A stretch of 35,103 bases of DNA, from contig JAQBZO010000019.1 of NCBI GenBank assembly GCA_027622195.1, forward strand, positions 1-35,103. Reading direction: 5' to 3'. Both the position numbers and the translations under genes were made by a program. Position 1 is the first letter of the stretch. The number at the start of each line of letters is the position of its first letter. The notes under the pieces are model-generated. The model searched no databases. It saw only the letters and a list, made by a program, of their open reading frames with translations, and was not told the DNA's origin. Shown piece after piece: positions 21,318 through 31,875 of this stretch. The stretch is from Planctomycetota bacterium. GTDB lineage: Bacteria; Planctomycetota; Phycisphaerae; Phycisphaerales; SM1A02.

Positions 21318-23183
21318 GTGAACGACACTGACCCAGTTTTTCCTGTGGCATCGGCACTGCGGCGCGCCATCGCTCAAGTGATCGGTTGTGCTGTCGATGA
21401 TGCCCAAGCCGATCCAGCCATTCGCCCAAGCACCAACCCAAAGTTCGGAGACGCGCAAGCCAATTTTGCGATGGCCATCGCGAAGCGGATGGGATCCAAT
21501 CCGCGCTCGCTTGCTGAACAAGTCGTTGCGATCGCCTCGCAAGAGTGCGCGATGTTCGCTGAACCACTTGAAATCGCTGGTCCTGGATTCATCAACATTC
21601 GCCTCAAGTCTGCTGCGCTCAGTACCGCGCTCGAGATGCTCGATTCTCCCTCGCTCGGTGTGTCAGACGCCCAAGGCAAGCGGTCTGTCGCAGTGGATCT
21701 CTGCGGAGTCAATGTGGCCAAGCAGATGCATGTGGGTCACTTGCGAGCCACGATCATCGGCGACACGATCGCCCGCATTTATGAGCGGCTTGGTTGGAAA
21801 ACGTTTCGGCAGAATCACCTCGGTGATTGGGGACTTCCCATCGCGATGGTGCTCGCCAACCTTCGTCGACGCGCTGTGCAACTGGATGGACTCACACTCG
21901 ATGATCTCAATACTGCTTACCGCGCCGCCCAAGCCGAGGGGCGTGATGACGAAGCGGGACTGACTGCCGCTCGAAGTGCGAGGAGTGGGCCGCACCGCAT
22001 TCTTGAACTCGAAACGCAGCATGACGGCGCGTCCGAGGCACTTGCGGATGCAAAGAAGACTCTGCTCTTGCTTCAACGAGGTGACAGCGCAATCGTGAGC
22101 GATTGGCAGAAACTGATCGATGTCACCATGCGCGAGGTGTACAAAACAGCGCACACGCTTGGAGTCCATCTCACCGAAGAACATAATCGAGGCGAGAGTT
22201 TTTTTCGCGATCGACTCGAACCAACGGTGCAGGCATTCGTGGACGCAGGGATCGCAAGCCGAGATGCTGGCGCGCTCGTCGTTCGGTTCGCCGATCGTGA
22301 GCGTCCGCTCCTGATTCAGAAGTCTGATGGTGCTGCGCTCTACGCCACGACCGATCTTGCCGCGATTCGATATCGGGTGCAAGACCTCGGTGCCGAGCGC
22401 GTCGTCTACTGCGTCGATGCGCGGCAACGCGACCACTTCAAGGATGCCTTCGATGCTGTACGCCTCATCGGGTGGACGCGACTCACCACTCACGACGGGC
22501 GGGCGGTCGAGGCGGAACTCGTACATGTCCCATTCGGTTCTGTGCTTGGAGCAGACAAGAAGCCACTCAAGACGCGAAGTGGAGAGAACTTCACACTCAA
22601 GGCACTTCTCGATGAGGCGTGTGCACGCGGTCGACGCGAGGTGATCGCTCGATCCGCCGATGCGCACAGTCCAACCCATGCGATGTCGGTTGATGAGTTG
22701 AATGCAATCGGTGATGCGGTGGGCATTGCCGCTGTGAAATACGCCGATCTCTCAGCGGATGTCGCGCGCGATTATGTGTTTGATCTCGACCACATGGTGA
22801 CCTTTGAAGGAGACACGGGCCCCTATCTGCAATACGCCCACGCGCGCATTGCGAGCATTCTCGAGAAGGGAGCGGTGGCATCGACCGCGCTTCACTCAGC
22901 ACCATTCTCTCTCGAAACAGCCGAAGAGCGAGCACTCGCGATCGCCCTTCTTCGCCATCCTCGCGCCATTGCAAACGCCGCCGAGGAGTTTGCCCCTGTG
23001 CGCATTTGTCATCACCTGTATGCACTTGCAGGGGCGTTCAATGGTTTCTATCAAGCGTGCCCAGTCCTGAAGAGTGAGGACAATGCCCTTCGACTCAGTC
23101 GTCTTCGCCTTTGCGATCTCACTCGGCGAGCACTCGTCGATGGCCTTTCCTTGCTCGGCATCACCGCTCCCCCTCGCATGTAG
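21318..23183 (+). CDS. argS: Arginyl-tRNA synthetase
   Basis: A 621-residue class I synthetase charging tRNA-Arg. The N-terminal additional domain (FGDAQANFAMAIAKR, then GPGFINIRL) leads into VAKQMHVGHLRATIIGD, where His138-Val-Gly-His141 is the HIGH motif. FRQNHLGDWGLPIAM, the central VPFGSVLGADKKPLKTRSG (in place of KMSKS) and the C-terminal FEGDTGPYLQYAHARI helix bundle are all typical. The usual P before MHVGH is Gln here. The open frame extends upstream to 20970, but that part lies over the peptidase gene; GTG 21318 is the plausible start, 14 nt after its stop. No good ribosome site is close, so coupling to the upstream gene is likely. Confidence 0.96.
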   Translation: MNDTDPVFPVASALRRAIAQVIGCAVDDAQADPAIRPSTNPKFGDAQANFAMAIAKRMGSNPRSLAEQVVAIASQECAMFAEPLEIAGPGFINIRLKSAALSTALEMLDSPSLGVSDAQGKRSVAVDLCGVNVAKQMHVGHLRATIIGDTIARIYERLGWKTFRQNHLGDWGLPIAMVLANLRRRAVQLDGLTLDDLNTAYRAAQAEGRDDEAGLTAARSARSGPHRILELETQHDGASEALADAKKTLLLLQRGDSAIVSDWQKLIDVTMREVYKTAHTLGVHLTEEHNRGESFFRDRLEPTVQAFVDAGIASRDAGALVVRFADRERPLLIQKSDGAALYATTDLAAIRYRVQDLGAERVVYCVDARQRDHFKDAFDAVRLIGWTRLTTHDGRAVEAELVHVPFGSVLGADKKPLKTRSGENFTLKALLDEACARGRREVIARSADAHSPTHAMSVDELNAIGDAVGIAAVKYADLSADVARDYVFDLDHMVTFEGDTGPYLQYAHARIASILEKGAVASTALHSAPFSLETAEERALAIALLRHPRAIANAAEEFAPVRICHHLYALAGAFNGFYQACPVLKSEDNALRLSRLRLCDLTRRALVDGLSLLGITAPPRM

Positions 23184-23206
23184 TTGGGCGTAGCCTTCGA
23201 CGCACG

Positions 23207-23848
23207 ATGGCTGCCGAAGCACGCTTTCCAAACCTTCATGTTTCTGATCACGCGCTCGCGGCCGACAAGTTGGCGCGGATTCGAGCACGCGACACTTCTC
23301 CTGGCGACTTTCGAAGATTGATGCGCGAGATCGGATCGATCCTCGCGATCGATGCCCTGCGCCGACTTCCACAGGTCGACGACACCATCGAGACTCCTCT
23401 CGAGACCACCACTGCCAAGCGACTCGCTTCACCTCCAGTAGTTGTACCGATCTTGCGAGCGGGACTGCCGCTCTGCGATGGCGTGCTCGACATCGTGCAC
23501 GAAGCAACCGTGGGACATCTTGGCATTCGACGCGATGAGGCGACTGCACTTCCCATCGACTACTACATGAAACTTCCACCGATTACGGCCGCAACCGTTG
23601 CCATCATTGTGGATCCAATGCTCGCCACAGGAGGAAGTGCGTGCGATGCTTCACGCAGATTGCGGTCGGCTGGATGTCGAGAAATCCGCATGATTTGCCT
23701 CGTTGCCGCTCCTGAGGGCGTGTCACGCATGCTGAAGGAACATCCATCGATTGGCATCTGGACCGCGGCGCTCGATCGTCAACTCGACGAACGTTTTTTC
23801 ATTCGTCCAGGGTTGGGTGATGCCGGCGACCGCAGTTTCGGCACCTGA
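23207..23848 (+). CDS. upp: Uracil phosphoribosyltransferase
   Basis: A 213-residue salvage enzyme joining uracil and PRPP to UMP. Evidence: VVVPILRAGLPLCDGV, the PRPP loop VDPMLATGGSACDA, and the C-terminal uracil-binding segment GLGDAGDRSFGT. Length is normal for the family. The ATG at 23207 is 23 nt after argS and gives the usual N-terminus (PNLHVSDH). The open frame extends upstream into argS but that part is not expected to be coding. It converges on the adenosyltransferase gene with only 2 nt between stops. Operon with argS is likely. Confidence 0.96.
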   Translation: MAAEARFPNLHVSDHALAADKLARIRARDTSPGDFRRLMREIGSILAIDALRRLPQVDDTIETPLETTTAKRLASPPVVVPILRAGLPLCDGVLDIVHEATVGHLGIRRDEATALPIDYYMKLPPITAATVAIIVDPMLATGGSACDASRRLRSAGCREIRMICLVAAPEGVSRMLKEHPSIGIWTAALDRQLDERFFIRPGLGDAGDRSFGT

Positions 23849-23850
23849 AC

Positions 23851-24429
23851 TCAGGGCGATGGAGTCCAAGGCACATCATCAATGCCTTGCAATCGGTTGG
23901 CGCAGCGCGCTGCTGCGAAGAAGAGATCGCTCAGTCGATTGAGAAATGGAATGCAGTGTTCTCCGATCGACTCGGTTCGGCTGAGTGTCAGCACTTCGCG
24001 CTCTGCGCGTCGCGCCACAGTGCGCGCGAGATGCAGTCGGGCCGAGCACTCTCCTCCGCCAGGAAGAATGAATGTACGAAGGGCGGCGTTGGGTCCATCG
24101 CACCAATCGATGGCGCGCTCAAGGGCCCGGATATCCCCTTCACCCATGCGGCGGATCTTGGCTTCATGCATTCCTCCGCGAGGTGTTGCGAGATCGGATC
24201 CGAGGTCGAAGAGTCGGTTCTGCACATCATGAAGGATGGAAGAGAGTTCGCGCTCAGCCCCAATTGATCCTGCCCTGATTCGCGACCACTCGACCGCAGC
24301 GAGCCCGACCGCTGCGTTGCATTCATCCACTGATCCATAGGCAGCGATGCGCGTGTGATCTTTCGGAACTCGTTGCCCACCGAAGAGTCCCGTCGTGCCG
24401 TCGTCGCCTGTCTTGGTGTAGAGCTTCAT
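23851..24429 (-). CDS. Cob(I)alamin adenosyltransferase, PduO type
   Basis: A 192-residue enzyme that transfers adenosyl from ATP to cob(I)alamin to make coenzyme B12. The family's ATP-binding start LYTKTGDDGTTGLFGG is at residues 3-18, followed by YGSVDECNAAVG, FDLGSDLAT, FILPGG with LHLARTVARRAER, and LNRLSDLFF near the end. The ATG at 24429 is chosen over TTG 24435 since the motif starts two residues later. It begins 2 nt after the stop of the glycosylasparaginase gene, so both are one transcript. No other cobalamin gene is in the window. Confidence 0.94.
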   Translation of the reverse strand: MKLYTKTGDDGTTGLFGGQRVPKDHTRIAAYGSVDECNAAVGLAAVEWSRIRAGSIGAERELSSILHDVQNRLFDLGSDLATPRGGMHEAKIRRMGEGDIRALERAIDWCDGPNAALRTFILPGGGECSARLHLARTVARRAEREVLTLSRTESIGEHCIPFLNRLSDLFFAAARCANRLQGIDDVPWTPSP

Positions 24430-24431
24430 CG

Positions 24432-25412
24432 TCAATCCGTTCTCAGGACAAATGATGGTTCAACTGTTCGTCCACCCTGCTCATCGTGGACTACTGCAAG
24501 GAATCCACTCCGAAGCGCCGCAGCAGCCCACTCACCGCGCGCGTTCATGCAAATCATCGCCGCTTGGTGATGTGGTTCAAGATCGTACGACGACTCGATG
24601 CGACGAAGGACCTCGGCCAGCGCGTCGACGGGCGTTGCACCTCGACGCATCTGTTCGACAGCGAGATACGACCCGCACACGCCCATGATGAGTTCGCCTG
24701 TGCCCGTTGCGGTCGCTGCGCCAGCAGATGGATCAACGTACAAGCCATGTCCGATGATGGGTGAATCGCCCACTCGTCCTGGAACCTTGAATGGTGTGCC
24801 CGATGTGCTGCACGCGCCAGCCAGTCGCCCGAGAGAATCGCGTGACAAGACTCCCACGGTGTCGTGCGCTCTCCACCTCGATTCGGCCGGTGTTTCAATC
24901 GCAAACTCTGGAGGAGGAACGAAAATCTCTCCCTTGCCCACACCAAGATCACGCGGTCGTCCAGCCGATGCGGCTTGATCACGCGATTGGTCGACGGACC
25001 TTGGATCTCGTCGCCACGCATCCCACCGCGCCGCGGCCTCAGGAGACAACAACTCGGAAGGTTGATGCCCATGCGCATCGGCGAAATCGTCTGCGTCCTG
25101 TCCAACAAGCATGACGTGCGGTGTGGCGCGCATCACACTTCGCGCCGCGCGCACAGGATGTCGATGTCGTCGAAGTCCACAAATGCTGCCGCACGCTGAC
25201 GGAGATTCCATGACCGCTCCATCCAGACTCACTCGCCCTGTCGCATCTGGAAGTCCTCCGTACCCAACCGAGTTGATTCGGGGATCGTCCTCAGCCTCAT
25301 CGCACACACAAATGCATGCATCGAGCGCTCCACCACCTGCGACGAGGGCGGGCCACGCCTTGATGGATCCACCGAGTGAAAAAGACCAGGTCGAAATGAT
25401 GAGCGGAGTCAT
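24432..25412 (-). CDS. Glycosylasparaginase / isoaspartyl peptidase-type Ntn hydrolase
   Basis: A 326-residue member of the N-terminal-nucleophile asparaginase 2 family. His183-Asp184-Thr185-Val-Gly is the autocleavage site, with Thr185 becoming the nucleophile of the beta chain. FKVPGRVGDSPIIGHGLYVD and ATGTGELIM hold the substrate-binding Arg, Asp and Thr-Gly residues. HDT-V-G favours the glycosylasparaginase subgroup, which cleaves GlcNAc-Asn, over plant-type isoaspartyl peptidases, though that choice is inferred. No signal peptide is evident. The start is the ATG at 25412. It lies 2 nt upstream of the cobalamin adenosyltransferase gene. Confidence 0.88.
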   Translation of the reverse strand: MTPLIISTWSFSLGGSIKAWPALVAGGGALDACICVCDEAEDDPRINSVGYGGLPDATGRVSLDGAVMESPSACGSICGLRRHRHPVRAARSVMRATPHVMLVGQDADDFADAHGHQPSELLSPEAAARWDAWRRDPRSVDQSRDQAASAGRPRDLGVGKGEIFVPPPEFAIETPAESRWRAHDTVGVLSRDSLGRLAGACSTSGTPFKVPGRVGDSPIIGHGLYVDPSAGAATATGTGELIMGVCGSYLAVEQMRRGATPVDALAEVLRRIESSYDLEPHHQAAMICMNARGEWAAAALRSGFLAVVHDEQGGRTVEPSFVLRTD

Positions 25413-25420
25413 AGGGGTGG

Positions 25421-25449
25421 TTCAGAATGATGGGTTATCGGACTATACT
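25421..25449 (+). promoter_or_regulatory. Candidate promoter reading towards the first prepilin gene
   Basis: TTCAGA (25421-25426), a 17-nt spacer and TATACT (25444-25449). Transcription would start near 25456, giving a leader of about 285 nt before the GTG at 25743. Confidence 0.45.
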
Positions 25450-25742
25450 ACCGTAGGAGTGTGAGTGCGGACGCTACACAAATCGAACGTCGCGAGTCGA
25501 AGAGACATCTGCGCAGCAAACTTTTCATAATCTCTGGAGCCATCGCAACCATTCAGCCGTATATTCTCGTTACGGCAAAGGTGATTCTACTTCGAGTCAC
25601 ATTGGGCATGCGCAGTTCGCCGCCATCTCGCCCGACTGCATTGGTTGGTTTTCAGTTCGACTCGGTTCTCCTCGGCTCACGCCGATCCCATGTCGCTCTC
25701 GCGAACGCGTAGAGCGTGCGACTTGATCGCAGAAAGTTTCCT
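25450..25742 (+). other. Long leader before the first prepilin gene
   Basis: About 290 nt without a convincing gene. An 83-codon frame from the GTG at 25461 to a stop at 25712 is open, with a hydrophobic middle, but its codon use looks unlike the neighbours and AGGAG at 25455-25459 is too close. The same AGGAG suits a 21-codon frame starting at GTG 25465. A second -10-like TATATT is at 25560-25565. This may be a regulatory leader or contain a small gene; I cannot tell. Confidence 0.35.
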
Positions 25743-26846
25743 GTGAAGACTAAGCGCTTCGGCTTCACCATCGTTGAATTGCTCGTGGTGGTGGCGATCA
25801 TTTCGCTCCTCATTGCGATTCTCCTCCCCGCTATTCAAAAGGCTCGTGAAACTGCGCTCTTGACGCAGAGCATTGCGAACCTCAAGAACCTTGGCACGGC
25901 GAATGGGTCGTACTGCACTGACTACAACGATCGTCAATTCACCATGTGTGGCGACGATTGGGGTTTGTACGGGGGCAATCTCGCCGCAATCAACGCGGTG
26001 TACTGCCCTCCTCAGTGCATCATTGGCTGGGATGCAGGCGGCGGTCTGTGGGGTTACTGGGTCGGCGGACCGAATTGCCCTCCAGGCATTCCTGTTTACC
26101 CAGGAAATGCGTGTGTGCATTGGCCGAACAACGGTCCCGGCTGCGGATGGTCTTTCGGCACATTCCGTATGCCGAACATGAAGGCGTTCAATGATTACAT
26201 CAATGGACGTTTCTACGACAAGGTCTTCTACGCGCCAAAGGATAAATATTCACTGGAACTCGCAGCGATTCCACTCGCGTATCCGGGAGAGTTCATGGAT
26301 CCTGCGTTCTACGGCGGCGAACCAGTGTTCTCGACCTATGTGTGGAGCCCTGCGGCCATGTGGAATCCCGATGTCTTCGACAAGGATGGACCTACATCAC
26401 CAGCGACCATGGCCGGTGGCTTTAAGAGCCCATCCGTCGGTCAGTGCAAGTTCCCAGACCAGAAGACTTGGATGATCGAGTGGTATTGGATGCAGAACCG
26501 TGAGGGCGGCGAGTTTGCCCCCTGCTACACCCCTGCTTCTCCTTACCTGTACAAGCACGGCTACAACTCCACGCCTGCAACACTTTGGTTCGATGGACAT
26601 GTCGCGACATTCGGCATGGGTACGGCGATGGAAAGCAATCAGCGCACCAAGGCTCAGCAATCGAGTGGCGGGGTCACTGGTTACAAGGGACTTTGGTGGG
26701 GCGCGCCAAACCAAGCTCCTACCGGAGGATTCATCAACGGTACTTGGGGAGACATGGCGTGTGCCTATGACATGCTCATCGACACCAATTGCCATATCGC
26801 TACTGTCGATGGCATTCTCGGTCGCGACACCGTTGTCACGCAGTAA
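25743..26846 (+). CDS. Prepilin-type protein with large Cys-rich C-terminal domain (copy 1)
   Basis: A 367-residue protein. A short basic leader (KTKRFG) ends in Gly before [20 protein letters not shown], the class III/type IV prepilin helix with Glu at +5 of the mature protein, then [12 protein letters not shown]. The rest, about 320 residues, is shared with the next two genes: [52 protein letters not shown] and GILGRDTV. It resembles the large pseudopilin-like proteins (DUF1559-type and relatives) abundant in planctomycetes, with a DGH motif near the C-terminus. About ten cysteines suggest disulphides outside the membrane. The GTG at 25743 is chosen; GTG 25716 would only lengthen the leader. 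A terminator follows. Confidence 0.88.
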   Translation: MKTKRFGFTIVELLVVVAIISLLIAILLPAIQKARETALLTQSIANLKNLGTANGSYCTDYNDRQFTMCGDDWGLYGGNLAAINAVYCPPQCIIGWDAGGGLWGYWVGGPNCPPGIPVYPGNACVHWPNNGPGCGWSFGTFRMPNMKAFNDYINGRFYDKVFYAPKDKYSLELAAIPLAYPGEFMDPAFYGGEPVFSTYVWSPAAMWNPDVFDKDGPTSPATMAGGFKSPSVGQCKFPDQKTWMIEWYWMQNREGGEFAPCYTPASPYLYKHGYNSTPATLWFDGHVATFGMGTAMESNQRTKAQQSSGGVTGYKGLWWGAPNQAPTGGFINGTWGDMACAYDMLIDTNCHIATVDGILGRDTVVTQ

Positions 26847-26873
26847 ATTGTTCCAAGAAGCGATACAGGACAC

Positions 26874-26904
26874 GGAGCGGCTCACCTGAGCCGCTCCTTT
26901 TTTT
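26874..26904 (+). terminator. Rho-independent terminator after prepilin copy 1
   Basis: An 11-bp stem, GGAGCGGCTCA (26874-26884) with TGAGCCGCTCC (26887-26897), followed by seven T. Confidence 0.92.
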
Positions 26905-26949
26905 GTGCCAAAAACATCGGCGTCAATTGGCGCTCGGTCACTAAGTGGG

Positions 26950-26955
26950 TAGATT
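26950..26955 (+). promoter_or_regulatory. Putative -10 of a leaderless promoter for prepilin copy 2
   Basis: TAGATT ends 6 nt before the ATG at 26962, just downstream of the copy 1 terminator. Confidence 0.35.
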
Positions 26956-26961
26956 GGGATT

Positions 26962-28083
26962 ATGGGTCGATTACCGCTAAAACTTCGTGCATTCACGATT
27001 GTTGAGTTGTTGGTCGTGGTCGCCATCATCTCACTGCTGATCGCGATTCTTCTGCCTGCCATTCAAAAGGCGCGCGAGACTGCGCTCCTCACGCAGAGCC
27101 TGGCGAACCTGAAGAATCTTGGTACGGCGAATGGGTCGTACACAACTGATTACAACGATCGGCAGTTCACTGCATGCGGAGACGACTGGGGTCTCTACGG
27201 CGGCAACTGCGCGCAGATTCACAATGCATACTGTCCACCCCAACAGATTGCGGGATGGGATGCAACTGGCGCACTCTGGGGATTCTGGATGTCGGGCCCT
27301 CTCTGCCCTCCAGGGATACCCGGCGGATGCGGCAATTTCTGTGTCTATATTCCCAATGGACTTCCTGGCTGTGTCGATAGTGGATGCAGTCTCGGATTCG
27401 GATCATTCCGACTTCCAAACTACAAGGCGTTCAACGACTACATCAATGGTCGTTACTACGACAAAATCTTCTGGGCTCCGAAAGACATCTGGAATTTGGA
27501 GAAGGCGCGACAGGCACTTCAATACCCAGGTGAGTTCACTCCTCCCTCATACATCGAGGGCGGAACTTCGGTGCGGTCGACCTACATCTGGAGTCCTGCC
27601 GCGATGTGGGGCATCGATGCTTATGCGAAGGAGGGATACGCGTGTCCGAAAAACCTCGCCGCTGGTTTCAAGTCTCCCTCTGTTTCGCAGTGCACATTCC
27701 CAGATCAAAAGACATGGATGATTGAGATGTACTGGCTGCAAAACCGCGAAGGCGGAGAGTTCGCTCCGTGCTTCAGCGACAGTCAGCCCTACTACTTCAA
27801 TCATGGTTACAACTCGACTCCAGCAACGCTGTGGTTCGATGGACACTGCAGCATCATCGGTGTTGGCGATGTGATGGAGAGCAATCAACGGATGAAAACT
27901 CAACAAGCCAACAGTGCAGGAGTTGCGAACAAAGGGCTGTGGTGGGGAGCTCCCAATCCCACGGTCCCATGGGCTCCCGATGGGTACTTTCAACAGTGCG
28001 GCTATGACACGCTCGTCGATACCAGTTTCCACATTTTGACTGTGGATGGAATCACTGGACGAGACACGATCAAGACGCAATAA
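26962..28083 (+). CDS. Prepilin-type protein with large Cys-rich C-terminal domain (copy 2)
   Basis: A 373-residue paralogue of copy 1. The leader GRLPLKLRA ends in Ala rather than Gly before [20 protein letters not shown]. The large domain follows copy 1 closely, including [50 protein letters not shown]-like spacing, [25 protein letters not shown] and VDGITGRDT. It has about a dozen cysteines, many at the positions of copy 1. Prepilin peptidase should cut before Phe and the mature protein be assembled into or exported by a pilus or type II-like machine; no such machinery is in the window. After the stop, eight T at 28097-28104 lack a strong stem. Confidence 0.9.
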   Translation: MGRLPLKLRAFTIVELLVVVAIISLLIAILLPAIQKARETALLTQSLANLKNLGTANGSYTTDYNDRQFTACGDDWGLYGGNCAQIHNAYCPPQQIAGWDATGALWGFWMSGPLCPPGIPGGCGNFCVYIPNGLPGCVDSGCSLGFGSFRLPNYKAFNDYINGRYYDKIFWAPKDIWNLEKARQALQYPGEFTPPSYIEGGTSVRSTYIWSPAAMWGIDAYAKEGYACPKNLAAGFKSPSVSQCTFPDQKTWMIEMYWLQNREGGEFAPCFSDSQPYYFNHGYNSTPATLWFDGHCSIIGVGDVMESNQRMKTQQANSAGVANKGLWWGAPNPTVPWAPDGYFQQCGYDTLVDTSFHILTVDGITGRDTIKTQ

Positions 28084-28149
28084 CGGCTGTCGCATCTTTT
28101 TTTTGTGGGGAGGTTGGTGGGCCCAGGGTGAATTCTGCCGATCCTCTGA

Positions 28150-28155
28150 TAGGAT
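28150..28155 (+). promoter_or_regulatory. Possible -10 for prepilin copy 3
   Basis: TAGGAT lies 28 nt before the ATG at 28184; the -35 region is unclear. AGGT at 28172-28175 could act as ribosome site. Confidence 0.25.
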
Positions 28156-28183
28156 TTGAGGGTTGTTGTTCAGGTATCCGAAC

Positions 28184-29284
28184 ATGACAAGAACCGTCCC
28201 CCGATCTCACCGCCTCGCATTCACAATCGTCGAACTCTTAGTGGTGGTCGCCATCATTTCGATTCTGATTGGGATACTTCTCCCCGCGATTCAGAAGGCG
28301 CGCGAGACATCGCTGATGACGCAGAGCGCGGCGAACCTCAAAAACCTTGGCACCGCGAATGGGGCCTATGCCACCGATTTCAATGATCGGCAGTTTGCGA
28401 GCACGCCTGACGATGTTGGGCTGTACGGCGGATGTCAGCAATATCTCACCCAGAACTGTTTGCCGCCGCTTCTCGTCGGACGTGATAGCGCCGTTTACTG
28501 GGGACTGTGGTATGGGCCGGGACCTGCAGGATGTGTTCCTGCCACGGTGGGTTGCGAATTTTTTCACGTTGCGAGCGCGTGTCGGCTGGATCCTGGCGAA
28601 GAGATCTTCGGCCTCTTTCGCGGACCGAATGTTGAAGCATTCAACAACTACTTGAACGGTCGTTACTACGACAAGATTTTCTGGGCCCCGAAGGATCGAT
28701 ACAACCTCGATGGCGTCGATTCGTATCTGCACAATCCATCTGGTTTCACCTACCTCGCATCGGATGGGCTTTGGTTTTCAACATACTGCTGGAGTCCCGC
28801 TGCAATGTGGGGCCCAGAAGTATTCAGTGCACGGCTTGGATTTCAGCATCCCAACACGCAAGCGGCTGGATACCGAAGCCCAACCGTGGCGCAGGCTCGA
28901 TTCCCTGACATGAAGACGCAGATGCTCGAGCACTTCTGGTTGCAAAACCGAGAAGGCAGCGAGTTCAATCCAGGATTCTCGACTGAAGTGCCTTACTACT
29001 TCAATCACGGATACAACTCGGTTCCGATCACGCTCTTTTTCGATGGACATGTTTCGGGGCTTGGCGTGGGATCCGTGATCGAATCGAATCAGCGCGTGAA
29101 GTCACAGCAAGCCTCGTCGTCTCTGCTCAACAAAGGACTCTGGTTCGGTCCTCCCAACACGATCATTCCTGGAATCCCCGATGGGTATTACCAAAGCCAG
29201 TCGTATGACATGTTGGTGGACACGAGTTACCACATCTTCACGACCGACGGCATCCTCGGACGCGATGTGACGAACGCGCAGTAA
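28184..29284 (+). CDS. Prepilin-type protein, large C-terminal domain, Cys-poor (copy 3)
   Basis: A 366-residue paralogue of the two preceding proteins. The leader [11 protein letters not shown] ends in Ala before [20 protein letters not shown]. It keeps [60 protein letters not shown] and GILGRDV, but has only about half as many cysteines: [10 protein letters not shown] reads [10 protein letters not shown] here. It is the most diverged of the three. The ATG at 28184 is chosen because AGGT lies 8 nt upstream; a TTG at 28163 is in frame. A hairpin at 29299-29324 follows, shared with the opposite groEL transcript. Confidence 0.9.
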   Translation: MTRTVPRSHRLAFTIVELLVVVAIISILIGILLPAIQKARETSLMTQSAANLKNLGTANGAYATDFNDRQFASTPDDVGLYGGCQQYLTQNCLPPLLVGRDSAVYWGLWYGPGPAGCVPATVGCEFFHVASACRLDPGEEIFGLFRGPNVEAFNNYLNGRYYDKIFWAPKDRYNLDGVDSYLHNPSGFTYLASDGLWFSTYCWSPAAMWGPEVFSARLGFQHPNTQAAGYRSPTVAQARFPDMKTQMLEHFWLQNREGSEFNPGFSTEVPYYFNHGYNSVPITLFFDGHVSGLGVGSVIESNQRVKSQQASSSLLNKGLWFGPPNTIIPGIPDGYYQSQSYDMLVDTSYHIFTTDGILGRDVTNAQ

Positions 29285-29294
29285 TGCAAGAATG

Positions 29295-29324
29295 AAAAAG
29301 GAGGCGCCATTGCGGGCGCCTCCT
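29295..29324 (-). terminator. Terminator of groEL (stem shared with prepilin copy 3)
   Basis: A perfect 10-bp stem pairs 29299-29308 with 29315-29324. The minus strand continues into five T, so it ends groESL transcription. On the plus strand the stem follows prepilin copy 3 but no T-run follows. Confidence 0.8.
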
Positions 29325-29371
29325 GTTCAACCATCACTTGTCAACTCGTCCTGATTGGATTCAGGATCGAA

Positions 29372-30997
<1,626 letters not shown>

Positions 30998-31079
30998 GAT
31001 TCAATATTCTTTTCTGTTGTGCGGTGCCTTCGCGCCGTGATGTGAATGTGAGTGAATTGAAAAACGATGTGCGATGAGT

Positions 31080-31370
31080 TCAGTCCACGATTCCGAGAAT
31101 GTCTTCCTCGGTCATGATGAGGAACTCTTCGTTGTCGATCTTGATCTCGGTGCCCGAGTACGACGAGAAGATGACGGTGTCACCCTTCTTCACCGTGAAC
31201 GGCATGTAGGTGCCCTTGTCCTTATTGAGAACACCAGAGCCCAGTGAAATCACTTTGCCTTGCTTCGGCTTGTCCTTTGCACTTTCAGGAAGAAAAATGC
31301 CGCTCTCTGTCTTGGTCTGCGCTTCGCTGCGCTTGACGAGAATCTTGTCGCCGAGTGGTCGAACTTTCAT
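31080..31370 (-). CDS. groES: Co-chaperonin GroES
   Basis: A 96-residue subunit of the heptameric lid of GroEL. The start KVRPLGDKILVKR, the mobile loop TKTESGIFLPESAKDKP and the final EEDILGIVD are diagnostic. AGGAG at 31377-31381 on the minus strand lies 6 nt before the ATG at 31370. No CIRCE operator (TTAGCACTC and its inverted copy) is present in the 79 nt upstream, so HrcA control is not supported here. It lies 79 nt downstream of a receiver-domain gene on the same strand. Confidence 0.98.
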   Translation of the reverse strand: MKVRPLGDKILVKRSEAQTKTESGIFLPESAKDKPKQGKVISLGSGVLNKDKGTYMPFTVKKGDTVIFSSYSGTEIKIDNEEFLIMTEEDILGIVD

Positions 31371-31449
31371 ACATATCTCCTATTGGGTTTGAAAACGGAT
31401 TGGAATCTGGAAAACAAATGGGAATCGATGTCGGGAAACATGGACGCTC

Positions 31450-31875
31450 TCAGCGAGCGGGCCATCCTCCGGAAAAATGTCTTTGAATTGCGCGCTGCAA
31501 TGTTTGAAGGAGCAACTCCACGCCGAGTGGTCGATCGTGCACGGCGAACGCTCCCTCGCGCAGGGCCTCTTGAAGCCCACGCGCCGACTCGGCTGCGCAG
31601 GATTGGCGAGGGCGAACCACGACGGTAATCGGAGGACACTCCATCCGACGAAGGAGTTGCAAGACGCGATGTCCAGAACAATCCTGATGCTCGTTGTCCA
31701 TCGGAATCGTGAGGTCCACCACGGCGATGTGGATGCGCTCTTGCTGGATGACATTCGTCGACTCGCGAGCGGTCCGCGCCATGCGACACGCCACACCCAT
31801 CGGCGCCAACAATGACGGCAAAGTCTGAGAGATGGCCTCGGTGCCAAAAACTCGATCGTCGCACGAAAAAAGCAT
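31450..31875 (-). CDS. Stand-alone receiver-like protein, degenerate
   Basis: A 141-residue protein with the outline of a response-regulator receiver domain: acidic pair Asp6-Asp7, hydrophobic strand ending AVVDL with Asp54 in the phosphoacceptor place, strand ITVVV, then EGAFAVHDRP. The conserved Thr/Ser is Val87 and the conserved Lys before Pro is Arg115, so phosphorylation-driven switching may be lost. There is no output domain. The ATG at 31875 is chosen because the domain starts there; longer frames add a non-homologous stretch. It lies just upstream of groES-groEL on the same strand. Partner kinase unknown. Confidence 0.6.
   Translation of the reverse strand: MLFSCDDRVFGTEAISQTLPSLLAPMGVACRMARTARESTNVIQQERIHIAVVDLTIPMDNEHQDCSGHRVLQLLRRMECPPITVVVRPRQSCAAESARGLQEALREGAFAVHDRPLGVELLLQTLQRAIQRHFSGGWPAR

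Noticed and set aside
25461-25712. 83-codon frame before prepilin copy 1
   Set aside because: The ribosome-site spacing is wrong and no family is recognised; kept only as a note in the leader entry.
31371-31449. CIRCE operator upstream of groES
   Set aside because: Looked for TTAGCACTC and GAGTGCTAA; neither is present.
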